Assembly (NCBI GenBank): GCA_963565915.1
Contig: OY751485.1
Location: 3,038,001 to 3,102,000, forward strand
Origin: Entoloma clypeatum
Taxonomy: Eukaryota > Basidiomycota > Agaricomycetes > Agaricales > Entolomataceae
Reading direction: 5' to 3'
Length of the DNA stretch: 64,000 bases
This document shows, piece after piece, positions 28,927-41,418 of this stretch. The notes under the pieces were generated by a model that searched no databases, was not told the DNA's origin, and was given only the letters and a program-made list of their open reading frames with translations. Both the position numbers and the translations under genes were made by a program. Numbering within the stretch: the stretch's first letter is position 1; the number at the start of each line of letters is the position of its first letter.

Positions 28927-30449
28927 TCACACCTCCCCATCATCACGGCCGTGGCCAGAGGCAGGGGCTTTCCGACAAGTACTGGTTTCCCCGGTCAAGG
29001 GACATACATGGAGGTCGAGCCCAGATGGCTTGCCCCTCAAATATCGGGCCATGATCCAGCCCCGGTCAAAATGGTGCTGCCAAAACTGACAGCGTGGAGA
29101 GTTGGCAGCGTGAGGTTTGCTGCAGTTCTTGCAATGAGCGTTGTGAGAACAAGGAGTCCCCTCGGCGGTGGGAGGAATGGGAGGGTTCGCATCAGGGCGT
29201 CCCTTGCAGCAGGTGGCAAGAGAGTGATGGTTTTCTTCGCAGTGAGGACCCCTACAAATGGGGCAGAATACGTGCGTGGAGTTGCAGAAGTTTGTGTTAT
29301 GTCCCCACGAACAGCAGCGGGTGCAGAGAGGCATGCCAATCTTCATAGAGGCCTTTTGGAAGAAGCAGACCGTCGTCCCCAAGTTTAGGGAGCGGTTGAC
29401 GAATGTCTTTATCCAGGAGCCAGTTTGGGAGTCCCAGATGTCGAAATAGATGGTGCATGTGTCAACGCGCCTGGAATCACGAACGATCCGGGGTGGAGCC
29501 ACAAGGCGGATGCTGTCTTTGAAGACAGAAGAGTGGAGGGCGCTTTCAGCGTCCTTGGCAGTGATAGGTCTGTCACCATGGTAAAATGGGACACCTACAA
29601 GTTTACAGAATGAGCGGGATGAAGACACCTTGCATCGGACTGTGGATCCTTTGGGAACGACAGAGCGTACGAAGGTTTCCAACCTGGAGAGGTCGGAGGG
29701 GGAAGGGACGCTGGTTGTGGTGAGGCAGAGCCCACCGTAAGCCAGGCAGAAGGATTCGACCATGATTGAGCTCTGGAATGAGTCGACATGGTGAGAGATG
29801 CATGTGGCCAGTGGGAGAAGGTCTACCATAGTATCCTTCACATCCACAACAACAGCGATGGAGCGGCATGAGGGGCTGTTGGATGTGTTGTAAGGGCGAC
29901 GCCTAGCAACAGGAGGTGTGTTCCACCCAGGTTGGGGGTTCATAGGGGGAGGAGGAGGAGGGGGGCCACTAGGTACCTGAGCAGCACGAGGTGGTCTCTT
30001 GCGACCAGAGGGGGGAGGGCGAGTGGGGCCAGCAGGGGCATGGTTCAGTCTGGGGGGTTCCACGTCCAGGTCCATGGCACCACCACCTGTAGCAGCACCA
30101 GCAGCCGGATTAACCGGCGCCGCCGTAGGGGCAGTGGGGGAGGAGGTCAAGGAGGAGGGGGTCGGGAGGGCCAACATGTCAGAGGAGGGGGAGGGGGAGG
30201 CAAAGCAGCCACAGCTTCCGCCAGGGTGTAAAGGCCGATGTTGTTAAACTTCATTGCCATGTGTTGGTAGACAGGACCAAAAAGGTCCTTCGCACCTGGA
30301 TTGTCACGAAAATGTTGGAGAGTCTCGGGTTTACTCACCCACTCTACCAGATAGCCAAAGACCTGGGTGGCCGCTTCAATGTCGACGCTGTTGGGAACTG
30401 CCCCAGCGCCAGAGGAGTTATTCTGAAGAAATTGATCCAGGCGTTCAAC
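28927..30449 (-). pseudogene. LINE ORF1, CCHC RNA-binding protein, frameshifted and 5'-cut
   Basis: The downstream frame (30177-28927) has a Pro-rich start and three zinc-knuckle-like segments near the C-terminus: CTRCCSWGHNTNFC, CPICRGPHCEENHH and CKNCSKPHAANSPRC, followed by QFWQHHFDRGWIMARYL. This arrangement is usual for ORF1 of Tad-like fungal LINEs, which coats the RNA. The upstream part (ERLDQFLQNNSSG...) is in another frame, joined near 30180 in a run of CCCCCT. The 5' end is cut at 30449 by the C2 LTR. Confidence 0.75.
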
Positions 30450-30850
30450 TGTGATGCTTAACACACTGTTCCAAGGTTCGGGCAGAGTATGCAGGAAGTG
30501 GAAAGGCAAAGAGCAATGTGATTGCTAAATCTAAGGAATCTACTACAGTACAAGAGGTTTATATAGGTACTGACTATAGGCGGTAGCAGATGAGTCAGTA
30601 CTGCGGAAGGCAGTGCGCATGAGTAAGGCGACTGCGGAAGGCTATGTACAGTGAGTAAGCCGACCGCAGAAAGCGAGTCAGCGTGGGAGCGAAGTATACT
30701 AAAGGGGATGATGAAGTAATGTAGTGAATCAGACTGGGAATTGAAGGTTGTGAAAGTAGACATTAGACATAGTAAGTTTGTAAGAGGGTGCCGAGCCGGG
30801 CCGATAAGTAAAAGTGATGACGTCATCTGCATACCGTAGAGTCCGTAACA
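30450..30850 (-). repeat. C2 3' LTR
   Basis: 401 bp. The outer end is TGTGATGCTTAAC instead of TGTTATGCTTGAC; the inner end is GAGTCCGTAACA. Confidence 0.92.
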
Positions 30851-30884
30851 TGTTCCCCTCTCCAAGCTCTGTGTCCTCACAGAG

Positions 30885-31256
30885 TCACTGTCCCCATCCC
30901 TTGTTGTTGTTGGGATTGGACCTGTTTGGACTCTCCTTGAGGCTCCAATCATATATCAACTCCTCATTGATGGCTACGGCGAGTTCAAGGCCTTTGATGG
31001 CCAGCCGAATACGTTGATTTTTGATGACGAGGGTGCTGGTGTAATTCCCGAGAATTTGTTTCTCTTCGGGAGTCGGGGCGATGGGGAGATTGGACAACGA
31101 ATGAAGTTGGATATTCATCTGGTGATGAAGGAGGTCGGCAAGGGAAGTTTTGAGGGCATGGATTTGGTCTCTCATGGAGAGCGCTTTGTTCATAAGGGAG
31201 ACGATGGCGGGATTGATGTCAGTGGTGGAGGTGGAGGTAACAATGGTGTTTGACAT
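30885..31256 (-). CDS. C2 extra 3' ORF (123 aa), function unknown
   Basis: Same length and reading frame as the C1 ORF at 14303-14674, starting MSNTIVTSTSTTDI and ending NNNKGWGQ. About twenty residues differ, yet there is no stop or frameshift although neighbouring pol has several. The conserved centre is KQILGNYTSTLVIKNQR and GLELAVAINEELIYDW. No known domain is recognised. Confidence 0.6.
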   Translation of the reverse strand: MSNTIVTSTSTTDINPAIVSLMNKALSMRDQIHALKTSLADLLHHQMNIQLHSLSNLPIAPTPEEKQILGNYTSTLVIKNQRIRLAIKGLELAVAINEELIYDWSLKESPNRSNPNNNKGWGQ

Positions 31257-31479
31257 GGCGGCAAGGATGGTTGAGAGATAAAAGAAGAATGGGGTGGCTA
31301 TATTGGGCAGGGAAAAGACTAGAGCGGGGAACTCGGTGTGTGGTTGACTGATGAGGTTGATACTGCCATGGGTTTTGAGAACTCGTCTTTTATCGTGGAC
31401 GAGACGGGTTCTGCTGATGGAAATCTCGGATCAAATCTTGAGTGTTCTGAACATTAGCTTGAGGTTCCCATGTGTTCTC

Positions 31480-32475
31480 TTCTGGGCCATATCCTTCCCA
31501 CTGGATGAACTACTGGATCTTTCTGTGGAACTTTTGAGAGTCTAGGATTGTGGACACATGGTATTCTTCTCATCCTTCGATGATGATTGGATCAGGGGCT
31601 GGTGTCTTCTTCTGGATGGCGTACTTTGGGGTTTCATATGGTGACAACAGGGTCTCGTTGAACACAGGGTGAATCATCTTCCAAGTCTTTGGAAGATCAA
31701 GAAGGTACGCGCTAGCTCCTTTCTTCTCTAGGACTTTGAATGGTCCATGTCGGAGTGCATCGAGTTTCTTTGAGGGGCAATCGGTCCTGATGTTAGTTGC
31801 TTCCAGCCACACCTTGTTTCCGATGCGGTAGTTCCGAGATGGACTTCGCCGTGTATCAACTGTCTTCTTCATCTGATCCTGTGCTTGTTTCAGTGCTGCA
31901 TTGGCTTCTTCTCGTGCCTGTTTGAGTTTTTTCAAGAAGTTGTTGGCGGCCGGATTGGTGTCTTCCAACACAAGTTCTCCCTTCCAAGGGTGTAAGCCAT
32001 AGTTGAGATAGAATGGTGTGTGCTTCGTCGTCTGATGTTCTTTGTCATTGTACTGGAATTCAGTGATTGCGATCTGCCCAATAATCTTGCAGATTCGTAA
32101 GAACACTTCTTTCTCCTGATGCGATCGTTTGGCCTGTCCATCAGTCTGTGGATGGTATGCGGTGGACAGGTTTCTTTTGATTCCTGACATGCGGCAAAGT
32201 ATCTCCATGAACTTCGCAGCGAACTGTGGCCCTCTGTCACTGATGATCTTCTTGGGGATTCCATGAAGCTTCCATATCTGATCCTGATAGATCTTGGCTA
32301 ATGCTTCAGCCAATAATTCCACGGTTGTCAGAATGAGATGGAGCATCTTCGAATGTCTATCTATGATGACCAGAATCACATTCTTTCCATTGGACTCTGG
32401 TATTGGTCCCATGACGTCAATCCCTATGTCTTCCCATGGATGACTTGGTGCTGCATGGGGATGTAGCAGAGCATG
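31480..32475 (-). pseudogene. C2 integrase core and chromodomain
   Basis: Frame 32412-31570 covers the core (VILVIIDRHSKML, ISDRGPQFAAKF, DGQAKRSHQ) and the C-terminal domain (IRTDCPSKKLDALRHGPFKV, HPVFNETLLSPYE). The third catalytic position reads AKRSHQ where C1 has AERSHQ, so the Glu is replaced by Lys. A stop (TGA) follows IIIEG near 31570, before the chromodomain. The integrase is inactive. Confidence 0.85.
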
Positions 32476-34221
32476 TCATTTCTGTCTGTTGATCTTGTTG
32501 CGTTGACAGGTGTCACAACCCTTTACATACTTCTTCACGTCATGCAGGATAGTAGGCCACCAGTAGGTACGAGTGAGGAGTTCATGCGTCTGATATTGTC
32601 CTGGATGTCCAGCCACTGGTGCATCATGTGATTCAAACATCAGTTCTTGACGCAGTTGTGGGTCTGGTGGAACATAGACTCGTTCGCCTGCATATGTGAT
32701 GCTGTTTTCCTGTTGATACCAATGAGGATTCTTCTTTAGACCCTGGGCTACTTCTGTCTCCATGCAGTTTGAACCCTTGATGCGTGCGATCCACGGATTT
32801 TTGATGGTCGTGACATTTCCAATTTTGATGGAATCAGATGTTTCACCCCCTTCAAAGAATTGTTCCTCCATGAACATCTCCATATGTACCACATCCTCTG
32901 ATTCCAATCGTTTCAAGAATAGTCCCTCCTTGAGCATTTGGTCACTGTCTTGTGGTTCGAGTTCCATTTCATACCAGGGTAAACACGATAGGATATCCAC
33001 TTTTGCATTTGTCTTGCCAGGCACATGCTGTAATTCAAAGTCATAGTCCTGTAACTTCATCTTCCAGTGCCTTTGTCGTTGATTTAGGTCCTGAGGACGG
33101 TGGAAATACTCCAGGTTCTTGTGATCAGTTAAGATCTCAAAGCGCTCCCTGGCTTCAAGTAGATAGTGTCTCCAATCTTTCAGTGCTTCCATGACTGCCA
33201 AGAGCTCTTTGTCGTATATCTCATAATTTTGTTCAGCCGCGGACATGGTCCGCAACAAGAACACAATAGGATGCCATTTGTCGTCCTGCTTTTGAGAGAG
33301 TACAGCCCCAATTGCATAGCCCGATGCATCGGTTTCAACCCGGAATTGTCCATCTGGTTTTGGTAATGCCAAGACTGGTGCTGACGTGATTGCCTGTATG
33401 AGACCTTCAAATGCCTTTTGTTCTGTTGGTCCCCAAGTAAACGTAGTGCTGCCTGTGAGCGCAGTGAGTGGTTTCGCGATGTTTGAGTACCCTTCAATGA
33501 AACATCGATAGAAGTTAGCAAACCCAAGGAACTTCTGAACTTTCTTTTTTGATGTGGGTGCCTGCCAGTTTCAAATTGTATCCACCTTCTCGGTTTCCAT
33601 CTCGACATGTCCTTCACCAACGACATATCCCAATATGGGGCATTTCGTTACTTCCCAGAAACACTTCTTTTCCTTCAGGAACAAGTCATTGTCCGATAGG
33701 ATCTGTAGAATTTCTTCAGTGTTTCATGCAAGTTCTTCCTTTGTTTTACCAATAACCACAATGTCATCCATGTAGATCACACAGATGCATTGGTGGATCT
33801 GGTCCTGGAATAGACTAGCCATCATCTGAAAGAATGTTCCCAGGGAGTTGCAAAGGCCGAAAAACATGACCAATGGTTTGAACAATCCTCGACTGGTGAG
33901 GAAGGCGGCCTTCCATTCATCGCCTTCCTTAATCCAGACGTTGTTGTAACCCCACATGATGTCCATCTTATTGAAGTAGACTGCATCTTTCAGCATGTCC
34001 AAGAGATTGGATATTCATGGGAGTGGGAACTTGTCTTTGACCGTAAATTTGTTGACCATGCGGTAATATTGTACCAATCGTTTGGAACCATCCTTCTTGT
34101 TGATGAAGAAGCAAGGGGAGGCATAAGGGGATTTGGATGGGCGGATCTTTCCAGTTGCTAGACCCTCGTCGATGAATGTGTCCAATTCCTCTTGTTCCTT
34201 TTGTGTCATGGGATATGTATT
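32476..34221 (-). pseudogene. C2 RT, RNase H and integrase zinc region
   Basis: RT starts around YPMTQKEQEELDTF near 34210. A TGA after KDKFPLP is shared with C1. Motif [12 protein letters not shown] and VIYMDDIVV are seen in frame 34002-33724. RNase H (FRVETDASGYAIGAVL) and the HHCC region (CDTCQRN) are in frame 33372-32476. Further stops interrupt the connection region near 33570 and 33720. Confidence 0.87.
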
Positions 34222-35156
34222 TCCCCCTAGTTCCTTTGGTGCGTCTGGTGTAAGTTCGATACCATGGTCCCATTCCCTTTCCTTTGGGATCTTCAAAGTT
34301 CTCCTTCTCAAACAGGTGAGCAAACCGATCAACGTATGAGGGTCGTTTGGTTGTGGGAGGTGGTGTAGGAGTGACGGCTTCCAAGATAGGGTCTCCAGGT
34401 TTCCATTTCTGATCCGACTTTTTGGGTGCATCTTTGGCGCGCACCTCAATCATGCAAACCCAGTGTTTGCAACCATCAAGGTTAACCTTGAAATCTGAAT
34501 GTTTGGTTCGACATGTAGTTGGGCACCGGTTAAATGTTACCACGCCGGTTGTCCAATTGATTGTGCGGTTGTGGTGTACCAACCAGTTATGTCCCAAGAG
34601 CATGTCCGTTCTCCCAATGTCCAGTACCATTGCTTCCATGGTTTCCTGATGTGCTCCCAAATCCAGTTTGACTTCGGCAAGTTGGCTCGCTTTCTGTTGT
34701 TGATTTGGTGATCCATCCGCATTTAGAATTGCTATGGGCGGTATTCCTCGTGTGGGGAGGTTCTGTTCGCGTACTATTCTGGGATGGATGCATGTGCATT
34801 CACATCCGCTGTCAACCTCAGGTCGGATAATCTTTGGTCCTCGTCGTGTTTTGAGCTGAGCTAACAGCCTGATCTCTCGTCTTTTCAGAGGTTTATCTCC
34901 CTTCACAATCTTAGTTGATGCAGCAGCTCACTTGGCAGGGATGACATAGGTTCTATTGTCTGCAGTCATACAAGGCAAGCAAGTCCGTTTAATAAATAAG
35001 GGTCGCGACTTAGTGTTGTTTAATTGGACCCTTCGGGAAAATCCTTTTCGTCAGCTTCTAAGATTGTGGTTTCATCATTCTCGGCGTCTTCCTCGGACAC
35101 CTTCCTAACCCTTCCAGAGTTCTTCTTCGGCTTGTGGCAGTTGCGCGCGATATGGC
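34222..35156 (-). pseudogene. C2 protease and end of Gag
   Basis: Frame 34906 downward carries the protease with active site EVDSGCECTCIHP and the later DMLLGHNWLVHHNRTINW strand, followed by a linker rich in Pro and Lys. Upstream (34907-35156) lies the Gag end, with stops, running to the knuckle that is cut at 35156 by G2. This whole block is deleted in C1. Confidence 0.82.
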
Positions 35157-35649
35157 TGTAAGGGCGACCTTACGATCCAACAACTCTGAAGTGCTCCGAA
35201 GCGACTCCGACATCGGACAACTTGCAAGGGAAATCCAAAGTTAAATTAGACTCTACGAAGTACAATACGAGGCGTACCTTGCAAGGGAAATCCAAAGAGA
35301 AAGTTCTGAGGATTCCCTTGCAGGCTAGACAGCTATATAGACGACGAGAATTGGAAATGAGGAGAGGAATGTTGAAATACAACAAAGATCGGGAGTAGGG
35401 ATGGGAACGGAATATGTAAATCAGAAGTGTGCATGTGGTGGTATAAATCATTGCTCCGACATGCACTCCGATGCAGAGGACGGGTCGGAAGTGTCGGAGG
35501 TCGGAGGTGTCGAAGGATAGATGGAAACGAAAGGAAACGTAAAGTATAGTAATATAAATAATAGACGTACCACAACGGTCGGAGGGTCGGAGGATGGGTC
35601 GGAGGTGTCGGAGGTGTCGGATTGAGGAAATCGGATGGTTGCCCTTACA
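35157..35649 (-). repeat. G2 3' LTR
   Basis: 493 bp, plus-strand ends TGTAAGGGCGACC and GGTTGCCCTTACA. It has internal GGTCGGAGG-type short repeats near 35480-35630. Confidence 0.95.
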
Positions 35650-35744
35650 TTACCCCCCTTCTAAGGCGCGGCGTCTTGATGCACAAGGCGAAATGTACAG
35701 GACTCGAAGGCCATTGCAGCGATTCGACGCGGAGCTCCCAGGTG

Positions 35745-37265
35745 TCAGCGGTAAAATTCCCGGACCAGGCGCGGAGCGTGGACATCCTCCTCCATCTCCC
35801 ATGAGTTTTTCTCGTAGCCGTACCCCTTCCACTTGACTAGGAACTGCAGCTTGCCTCGTTGAAGCCGACTATCCAAGATCATTTCAACTTCATATTCCAT
35901 TTCTTCTCCGACTGCAGTCGGAGGCGGAGGGATATGGACATCTCGTCGGAAGGGGTCTTCCGGAGCCAGCAACAGTTTTACAACATGGAATACGGGGTGA
36001 ATGCGAGACATAGAAGGAGGGAGTTTGAGTTCGTACGCATGTGTTCCGACAGGTTGGACAACCGGAAACAGGCCTACATATCTATGAGCCAGCCTTTTGG
36101 TTGGTCGGGTGGTTTTGAGGTCGGAGGAATCCAGAAAGACCTTGTTGCCCGGTTGGAAGGTTGCAGTAGATGTCTGACGCTGGTTGTAGTACCGCGCCAT
36201 GTCGTCTTTGGCCTTCCCCAAAGCTGCTCGTGCTTCCTCCAATGCGGACTTCATCCGCTTGCTGAAATCCTCTATGGCCTTGATCTCTGACGGTCTTTGT
36301 CGGGGCTCAAAGCCCATATGTGGGTGACATCCGGTGTCGATGTAGAAGGGGGTTTGGCGCGTGGATGCGTGGACATGGTTATTGTACGAAAACTCTGCCA
36401 TTGGAAGCCATTCGTCCCAATCGTCCTGTCGCTCATTGACAAACAGTCGGAGGTATTGTTCCAATCCCTGGTTCACGTGTTCCGTCTGTCTGTCCAACTG
36501 CGGATGGTAGGCCGTCGAGGCAGCAACCTTGATACCTAACAGCCTGTACAATTCCCGCATGAACTTGGCGACGAACTGTGGTCCGCGATCGGAGACAATG
36601 GCCTCCGGAAGACCGTGAAGCTTCCAAACATGTTGAACATAAGATTTCGCGGATCTGAGGGCGGAGAGAGCGGAGTGCGTCGGAATGAAGTGTCCGCGTT
36701 TCCCGACTGAGTCTACTACTACCATGATAGCGTCATACCCATGGGCTTCTGGTAGTTCAGTGATAAAATCAACACTAGTTACCTGCCATCGCTCCGACGG
36801 GACTGGGAGCAGATGGAGTTCACCAGAGGGTGCGGAGCGTCGGACCTTGGTGCGGAGGCAGGGGTCACAAGTTTTGCAATACTGACCAATTAAACGTGCC
36901 ATGTGGGGCCACCAATAAGTGCGTGATACCAACTCTAGAGTCTTCCAGCATCCTGGGTGTCCAACCACCGGATTGTCATGGTGTTGCGTGATGATTTGTT
37001 GGCAGAGCTGTGGGTTGTTGGGCACATAAATGCGATCTCGGAAGTACAGTAAACCCTCCGACTGTCGCCATTCCGCTCCCCGGACGGATGCAGCTCTGAC
37101 CATCGGAAGGGATTTGATGACCTCCGCTATGCTATCCTCTAGAAGGCCATTGCGGATGCCCTGTCGGACCTTCAGGAGGACATCACGCTCCTCACCTTGA
37201 GTGGCTACTCCCCGAGTGGCCTGTATGGCAAACAGCTCCGGTCGGAGTAGGACTGTTGTCCCATG
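35745..37265 (-). pseudogene. G2 integrase and chromodomain
   Basis: A long frame with zinc region (HHDNPVVGHPG, then CKTCDPC), core (SVDFITELPEAHGYDAI, SDRGPQFVAKF, RQTEHVNQ; D, D, E present), GPY-type region (LAHRYVGLFPVVQPVGTHAY) and chromodomain (KLQFLVKWKGYGYEKNSWE). It is joined to the RNase H frame by a 1-base shift near 37265, where RNase H ends ...SRRADHGDGSWDN. Part of one Pol polyprotein. The integrase core looks intact apart from changes around the Glu motif (Gly to Arg, Arg to His). Confidence 0.88.
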
Positions 37266-38990
37266 AGCCATCTCCATGGTCCGCCCGACGCGACAGTGCA
37301 TTGGACTTCCCCATTGACTTGCCTGGTTGATGGTGCATCTTGAAATCAAAATGCGCTAGGTATAGAGACCACCGCGCTTGTCGCCGATTGAGCTTCTGGG
37401 CGGTCATGAAGTATTCGAGGTTTTTGTGATCGGTCCAAATTTCCACCGTCTTCTCCGCTCCTTCAAGGAAATGTCGCCATTCCTCCAGCGCGCGGATTAC
37501 AGCCAGCATCTCCTTGTCGTGAATTTCGTAGTTGCGTTCCACTGGGCTAAGGCTTTTGGAATAAAACACGACAGGGTGCCACTTACTGTCCTCCGACGGT
37601 TGGGACAGTACCGCTCCAGTCGCAAAGTCAGAGCTATCCGCTTCGACTCGCCACTCCTTGCTGTGGTCGGGGAGGACAAGTATCGGAGCAGAGGTGATCC
37701 TCCGCTTCAGACCTCCGAAGGCCCCCGCTTCCTTGTTGCCCCAGGACCATACACAGCCCTTGGTTGTGAGTCGGAACAGAGGACGTGCGATGTCGGAGAA
37801 CCCTTGGATGAAACAACAATAGAAGTTAGTGAATCCAAGGAAGGACTGCACCTCCCGCACGTTAGTTGGAGTTGGCCACTCCGACACTCCGGCTACCTTG
37901 ACGGGGTCCATTTCCACACGTCCTTTCTCAATAATAAGGCCAAGGTATTCGATCCATGTCTGTTTGAATTCACACTTCTCTGGTTTGAGATACAATCCAT
38001 GTTGTCGGAGCCGCTCTAATACTATGCGTGTGATCCTCCGATGCTCCGACAGGTCCGACGTAAAGATGAGAATGTCATCAAGATAAACACATATGCCACC
38101 TTCAGTAATAAGATCTTGTAGGATATCGTTCATCATAGTCTGAAAAGTTGAAGGACTATTAGTGAGTCCGAAGAACATTACAAGGGGTTTGAAGAGTCCC
38201 CAATTTGTCTGAAAGGCCACTTTCCATTCATCTCCGGGCTTGATTCGGACATTATTGTAGCCCCATCGGATATTGAGCTTGGTGAAGTATTGAGCATTCT
38301 GGAGTTTGTTGACTAGTTCGGAGATGAGCAGAAGGGGGTACTTGTTTTTGATAGTCTTGGAATTGAGTGATCGATAATCCTGAACAAGTCGGAGGGAACC
38401 GTCCTTCTTCTTGATGAAAAAGACCGGAGAGGCCATCGGAGATTTTGAAGGTCGGATCCGACCAGTGGCCAGATTTTCTTCCAAGAATGCATTGAGTTCC
38501 TTCTGTTCCTTCGGAGCAAGCGGATACACCTTGCAACCTGTCGGAGTTGCGTTGGGGATCAGCTCAATGGCATGGTCCCATACGCGTTCCTCTGGCAGAT
38601 TGTCAAAGGAGGTCTTGGAAAATACATCTTCAAAATCATGTAAGTGATTAGGTACAGAATCGCGAAAAGACTTGGGTTTCTGATTTTGGAGGAATGCCTC
38701 TGATAGGCGTTGTGAGATAGTTGATGATGCTCGGATGAATTCCGACGTCGGAGGTAGGGCTCCGATGAAGAGGCGATCTCCCTCTTCGAACTCGTCTTCC
38801 TCCTCTGCATCGTCTTCCAACGGCTCATCCGATGATTGTTCTTCATCCTCGCTTACGTCTTCCACCCAAGGGCCTCGCGGGGCTTCCTCCACTAATCCAG
38901 CATCTGGCGTCGGACCCATCCAACAAGTGCAGATGTGTGCCTGCTCGAATTTGCGGACCTTCCGCTCCTGAATGGCCTCCTGATGGCAAG
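37266..38990 (-). pseudogene. G2 RT and RNase H with a Cys-rich N-terminal linker
   Basis: Frame 39024-37192. It opens with a Cys/His-rich linker (CCPARCRTCHQ ... HICTC), an acidic stretch, then RT (KSPMASPVFFIKKKDG, active site VYLDDILIF) and RNase H (EWRVEADSSDFATGAVLS, WTDHKNLEYFM). Motif A reads TKLNIRWGYNN, with Asn where G3 has TKLDIRW, so a metal-binding Asp is lost. The codon change includes a CpG to CpA step. Confidence 0.9.
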
Positions 38991-39728
38991 TCCGACAGCG
39001 AGCAGGACAGCAACTCATTCTCACCTCCCCGGAGATCCAATCTACCTCGGGATTGTGCTCCTTGAGCCACGTGAATCCAAGTACAATATCCTGCTTTCCC
39101 AGTCCAGTTACAGCGAGCTGGGTCCGCTCTGTGTGATCCTGATATCGGAGTATAATGTCCAGGACCTCCGATATTGCTCCGGCGTTGTTCAGAGTACCGT
39201 TGACATTGTAGACAGGGATTGCATGTTGTAGCCTTCGGGTACTGAGTCAATGTTTCTCTACCAGGGAGCGGTCAATGAAGGAGCCAGTCGCTCCGCTATT
39301 GAGAAGAGCCTTTTGTGAAAGGGTATCCTTGGTGTCCGTTGTCTCCAGAACAACATCTAGTTCAATAGCATTATCGGAGCCGTCGGAGGCCAGGATGTAT
39401 TTTTTCGGAAGTCGTCATTCCCATTTTCGGTGTCGGGGTCGGACGACTTTCAGAGTTGTGGTAGGTGTGACTAAGGGTTCATTCTGCGCTGAGTCATAGG
39501 GAGAAGAAGTAAAATCTGATTCATCTATAGACAAGGAAGCATAACAATTGCTAGTGGACAACGAGGGCACACCATTCACTCGTTGTCGGGGGAAAAATCC
39601 TCTTGTTTGTCTTCCACTTGCTCTGACATGTCAGCGGTGTCGGAGGTAGACGTCACTGCATCTTTAGCGGCTAGTTGGTCCATCATGTACTCCTCCTGTT
39701 CATCCAACGTTATGAATCGGACGTCGAA
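38991..39728 (-). pseudogene. G2 protease region
   Basis: The protease active site reads LNSGATGSFIDRSL, Asn instead of the catalytic Asp (G3 keeps Asp but has DSR for DSG). A stop follows VEKH near 39248. The later strand DIVLGFTWLKEHNPEVDW is intact. Between protease and Gag (about 39420-39728) lies a degenerate Asp/Glu/Ser-rich linker. Confidence 0.8.
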
Positions 39729-40740
39729 TCAGAGCGGACACTTGCGACTGAAATGACCAGTTTTACCACATCTGAAGCATACATTGGCGTTCTTACCCCT
39801 GATGCGAGAGGCATCAATATCCATCGCATTGGGGTCACGGACGGTCAGAGTCGGAGCAATGACTGTCGGAGGTGCATGTGGAATATAGGGGATGAAAGGT
39901 CGGGGAAATACAGATCCTGCCGCTGCCTTCGGTGCAATTGGAGCAGTGCGGAAAGGGTTCGGGCGTGTCGGAACTGTGGACTTGAAAGCCTTATTGGCAA
40001 TTTGATTATCATTGTTGACTCGTGCGGCTGCATACCAGGCATCCGGGTTGTCATCCGCAGGTTGTCCAAAAGTTAGTGTCGCAATTTCGGATTGGATGTC
40101 GGATCGGAGGCCATGTCGGAACTTAAATACTATGTTCGTTCCTTCGGTGTATCCAGCCTTTTTGACATAATCCTTGAAGTCATCAATGTAAGCCTTCACA
40201 TCCCAACTACCTTGGTAATAGGCTTCTCCCTCAAGAATGAGCCGTGCATCTTGTTCTTCGTTTTTCGGAGTGAACTCCGCAATGAACGCAGTTCGGAACT
40301 GCACCCAGGTCTGGTGACACGGAGCCCCGGTCCGACGCCCTTGTCGGATGACGCGGTCAGCAAAGCGCACAGCACGTCCACTCTTCATGAAGGAAAGCGC
40401 CCAATAGATCCTAGCATGATCATCTGCAAACTGTTCCGGAACCAGTCCCATATACAGTTCGCAAGAATTAAGAAAAGTCCAACCAGTGGTACGTGCTCTG
40501 TCGAAGTCCGACGAGTTTGCAGGTTTGGCCCGACACACACCTGGATTGGCAGGTGCGATTGGGGCTGGTGGGAAGGCCAGAACTGGGGCCTCCGCTGGAG
40601 GGGGGATTGGGTTGGGGTTGGGAATGGGAACAGGTGGAATAGCGGCACGGATAAGTTGTTCGAGTTGAGTGGTAATGTTGGTGAGGGTCTGGCGGTGTTC
40701 CTGGAACTCGCGTTCAAGCGCAGTAAGACGTTTGGGGTCC
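39729..40740 (-). pseudogene. G2 Gag, start codon lost
   Basis: The core is ARIYWALSFMKSGRAVRFAD, FRTAFIAEFTPKNEEQDAR and YIDDFKDYVKKAGY, with one knuckle CFRCGKTGHFSRKC just before the stop. Upstream the frame continues through a Pro-rich stretch and a coiled coil (FQEHRQTLTNITTQL). The position matching the G3 ATG (49652) reads ACATAG, so initiation is lost. Gag would form the particle. Confidence 0.87.
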
Positions 40741-40913
40741 TATGTGCGATACAGAATCACCAGTTACAAAGTGGTAGGCAGAATGGTGGGAAGAGGGATC
40801 GGAAGGGGTGTCAGATGTACCGGAATCAGAGGAGGGCAGACTCGAGTCTGTGTTGTCAACTCCGAAGCGCGGAATGGCTTCAACGGTACAATTCCTACCC
40901 GGTCCGTTTAGAG

Positions 40914-41108
40914 AGAACTTTCTACTGTAAGGGCGACCTTACGATCCAACAACTCTGAAGTGCTCCGAAGCGACTCCGACGTCGGACAACTTGCAAGGGA
41001 AATCCAAAGTTAAATTAGACTCTACGAAGTACAATACGAGGCGTACCTTGCAAGGGAAATCCAAAGAGAAAGTTCTGAGGATTCCCTTGCAGGCTAGACA
41101 GCTATATA
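40914..41108 (-). promoter_or_regulatory. G2 self-primer site and predicted transcript start
   Basis: Sense AGAAAGTTCT (40923-40914) lies 2 nt inside the 5' LTR. Its complement AGAACTTTCT starts at 41076 in the LTR, 32 nt below a TATATA box (41108). The arrangement equals that of G3, C1 and H. Confidence 0.72.
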
Positions 41109-41418
41109 GACGACGAGAATTGGAAATGAGGAGAGGAATGTTGAATTACGACAAAGATCGGGAGTAGGGATGGGAACGGAATATGTAAATCAGAAGTGTG
41201 CATGTGGTGGTATAAATCATTGCTCCGACATGCACTGCGATGCAGAGGATGGGTCGGAAGTGTCGGAGGTCAGAGGTGTCGAAGGATAGATGGAAACGAA
41301 AGGAAACATAAAGTATAGTAATATAAATAATAGATGTACCACAACAGTCGGAGGGTCGGAGGATGGGTCGGAGGTGTCGGAGGTGTCAGATTGAGGAAAT
41401 CGGATGGTTGCCCTTACA
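40926..41418 (-). repeat. G2 5' LTR
   Basis: 493 bp, the same length as the 3' LTR with a few substitutions (for example TTGAATTACGAC versus TTGAAATACAAC), so insertion is not very recent. Confidence 0.95.

Larger units (their letters stand above)
35157..41418 (-). mobile_element. G2, full-length G-family Gypsy chromovirus
   Basis: 6.3 kb with 493-bp LTRs and a perfect duplication ATGGC (35152-35156 and 41419-41423), inserted between the two zinc knuckles of C2 Gag. All domains are present in order, but several key residues are mutated (protease Asp to Asn, RT motif A Asp to Asn), so it is not active. Confidence 0.95.

Noticed and set aside
28755..28946. Hydrophobic ORF in the LINE 3' region as a membrane protein
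   Set aside because: It lies in an untranslated tail rich in T and CA repeats, overlaps the ORF1 end and has no support.
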